From Lachnospiraceae bacterium (GTDB taxonomy: Bacteria; Bacillota; Clostridia; Lachnospirales; Lachnospiraceae), in contig CAJTBF010000007.1 of the NCBI GenBank assembly GCA_910574195.1, forward strand, positions 62,001-126,000: 64,000 bases of DNA. Reading direction: 5' to 3'. Numbering within the stretch: the stretch's first letter is position 1; each line of letters starts with the position of its first letter. Both the position numbers and the translations under genes were made by a program. The notes below the pieces were generated by a model. That model was not told the origin of the DNA. It saw only the letters and a list, made by a program, of their open reading frames with translations, and made no database searches. Below are positions 63,614-64,000 of the stretch, piece after piece.

Positions 63614-63901
63614 TTACTTTACCGCGTCCGGCTCCTTCTTTTCCTCCTCTTCGGAAGCCGCCTCCGCTTCTTCTTTTTCCGGTGCTTCCTCTTTCTGCAC
63701 CGTCTCGGCCCGCTTTTTCAGAGGAACATATTCCCGCTCGGAAACCGGTTTCAAATCACTGTCCAATTCAAAATCCTCTTCCTCGTCCGCCTGGTCCTCC
63801 ATGTATTCTCCGTCTTTCTTTTTGCAGAAATACGCAATCACAAGGCCAATCACAGTGCCTGCGGCGGCCAAAACTGCCAGCCACGTCCAATTTTTCTTCA
63901 A
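63614..63901 (-). CDS. Small single-pass membrane protein with acidic tail
   Basis: A 95-aa protein if read from the TTG at 63901, which lies 9 nt after AAAGGGG and gives a basic KKNWTW start before one hydrophobic helix (LAVLAAAGTVIGLVIAYF). The rest is Glu/Lys-rich and probably disordered. Alternative ATGs at 63937 or 63976 would add residues that break the membrane-protein start. No known family; the partner gene, if any, is outside the window. Confidence 0.6.
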   Translation of the reverse strand: MKKNWTWLAVLAAAGTVIGLVIAYFCKKKDGEYMEDQADEEEDFELDSDLKPVSEREYVPLKKRAETVQKEEAPEKEEAEAASEEEEKKEPDAVK

Positions 63902-64000
63902 AATACAGCACCCCTTTCCTTCGAATCCTTCGCCCATACAAAACTCAGATGAAACGCTTTCATTCGTAATAATCATTTACTATTCTAATACTTTTTACTC

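Noticed and set aside
1-64000. CRISPR arrays, complete insertion sequences, prophage, tRNA or rRNA genes
   Set aside because: No regular repeat-spacer pattern, no transposase or integrase reading frame, and no tRNA or rRNA signature was found on either strand.

Overview
The window reads as chromosomal DNA of a spore-forming, Gram-positive Clostridia bacterium, most likely a Lachnospiraceae member (Blautia/Dorea-like). This rests on spoIVA, the order pta-ackA-yceD-rpmF...plsX-acpP-rnc-smc-ftsY, the order DUF512-der-plsY-gpsA-spoIVA, purine-rich Shine-Dalgarno sequences and moderate G+C. Species assignment is inference. Most genes lie on the minus strand. CDS coordinates include the stop codon, and starts were placed on the best ribosome-binding site.

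Layout. 0-4.8 kb: minus-strand operon yicC-gmk-rpoZ-rimO-pgsA-cinA-type amidase, ending at a strong terminator. 5-6.8 kb: rqcH. 7-10.8 kb: lipoprotein, DUF815 ATPase and pheA. 10.9-13 kb: nitroreductase-pyrB-pyrI with a clear promoter and terminator. 13.1-14.7 kb: DAHP synthase and RNase P RNA. 14.7-20 kb: GNAT, membrane-bound XRE regulator, rnhA, metallo-hydrolase plus MogA-like protein, SAH/MTA deaminase and azlCD (azlC broken). 20.7-23.05 kb: a small accessory patch with a Gfo/Idh oxidoreductase between gene remnants. 23-29 kb: spoIVA, gpsA, plsY, der, DUF512. 29-32.3 kb: PRPP synthetase and an unrecognised tail-anchored protein. 32.4-41 kb: ilvA, ftsY, CutA-like, smc, rnc, acpP, plsX. 41-43.5 kb: accessory insertion (orphan FliD-like gene and gene debris) that splits plsX from rpmF. 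43.5-46.8 kb: rpmF, yceD, ackA, pta. 46.9-49.5 kb: second accessory patch (frameshifted unknown gene, 2-enoate reductase with damaged C-terminus). 49.5-64 kb: mgtE, tmcAL, degV, PFL-family/ACT/walJ/coaE/polA, HAD phosphatase, small unknown, purA, cls and a small membrane protein.

Functionally this is mainly housekeeping: phospholipid synthesis (pgsA, plsX, plsY, gpsA, acpP, cls), ribosome and translation maintenance (rimO, rqcH, der, yceD, rpmF, tmcAL, rnc, rnpB), chromosome and protein targeting (smc, polA, ftsY), nucleotide and aromatic amino acid synthesis (pyrBI, prs, purA, gmk, aroF, pheA), acetate overflow (pta-ackA) and sporulation (spoIVA).

I see no phage, CRISPR array, complete insertion sequence, tRNA or rRNA, and no convincing new multi-gene system. 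The unusual material is: an orphan FliD-like secretion/adhesion candidate inside the fatty-acid/ribosome operon; a large tail-anchored protein of unknown function; several genes that appear to have lost internal segments of roughly 80-100 residues; and small dispersed, partly palindromic intergenic repeats, two of which bracket rearranged segments.
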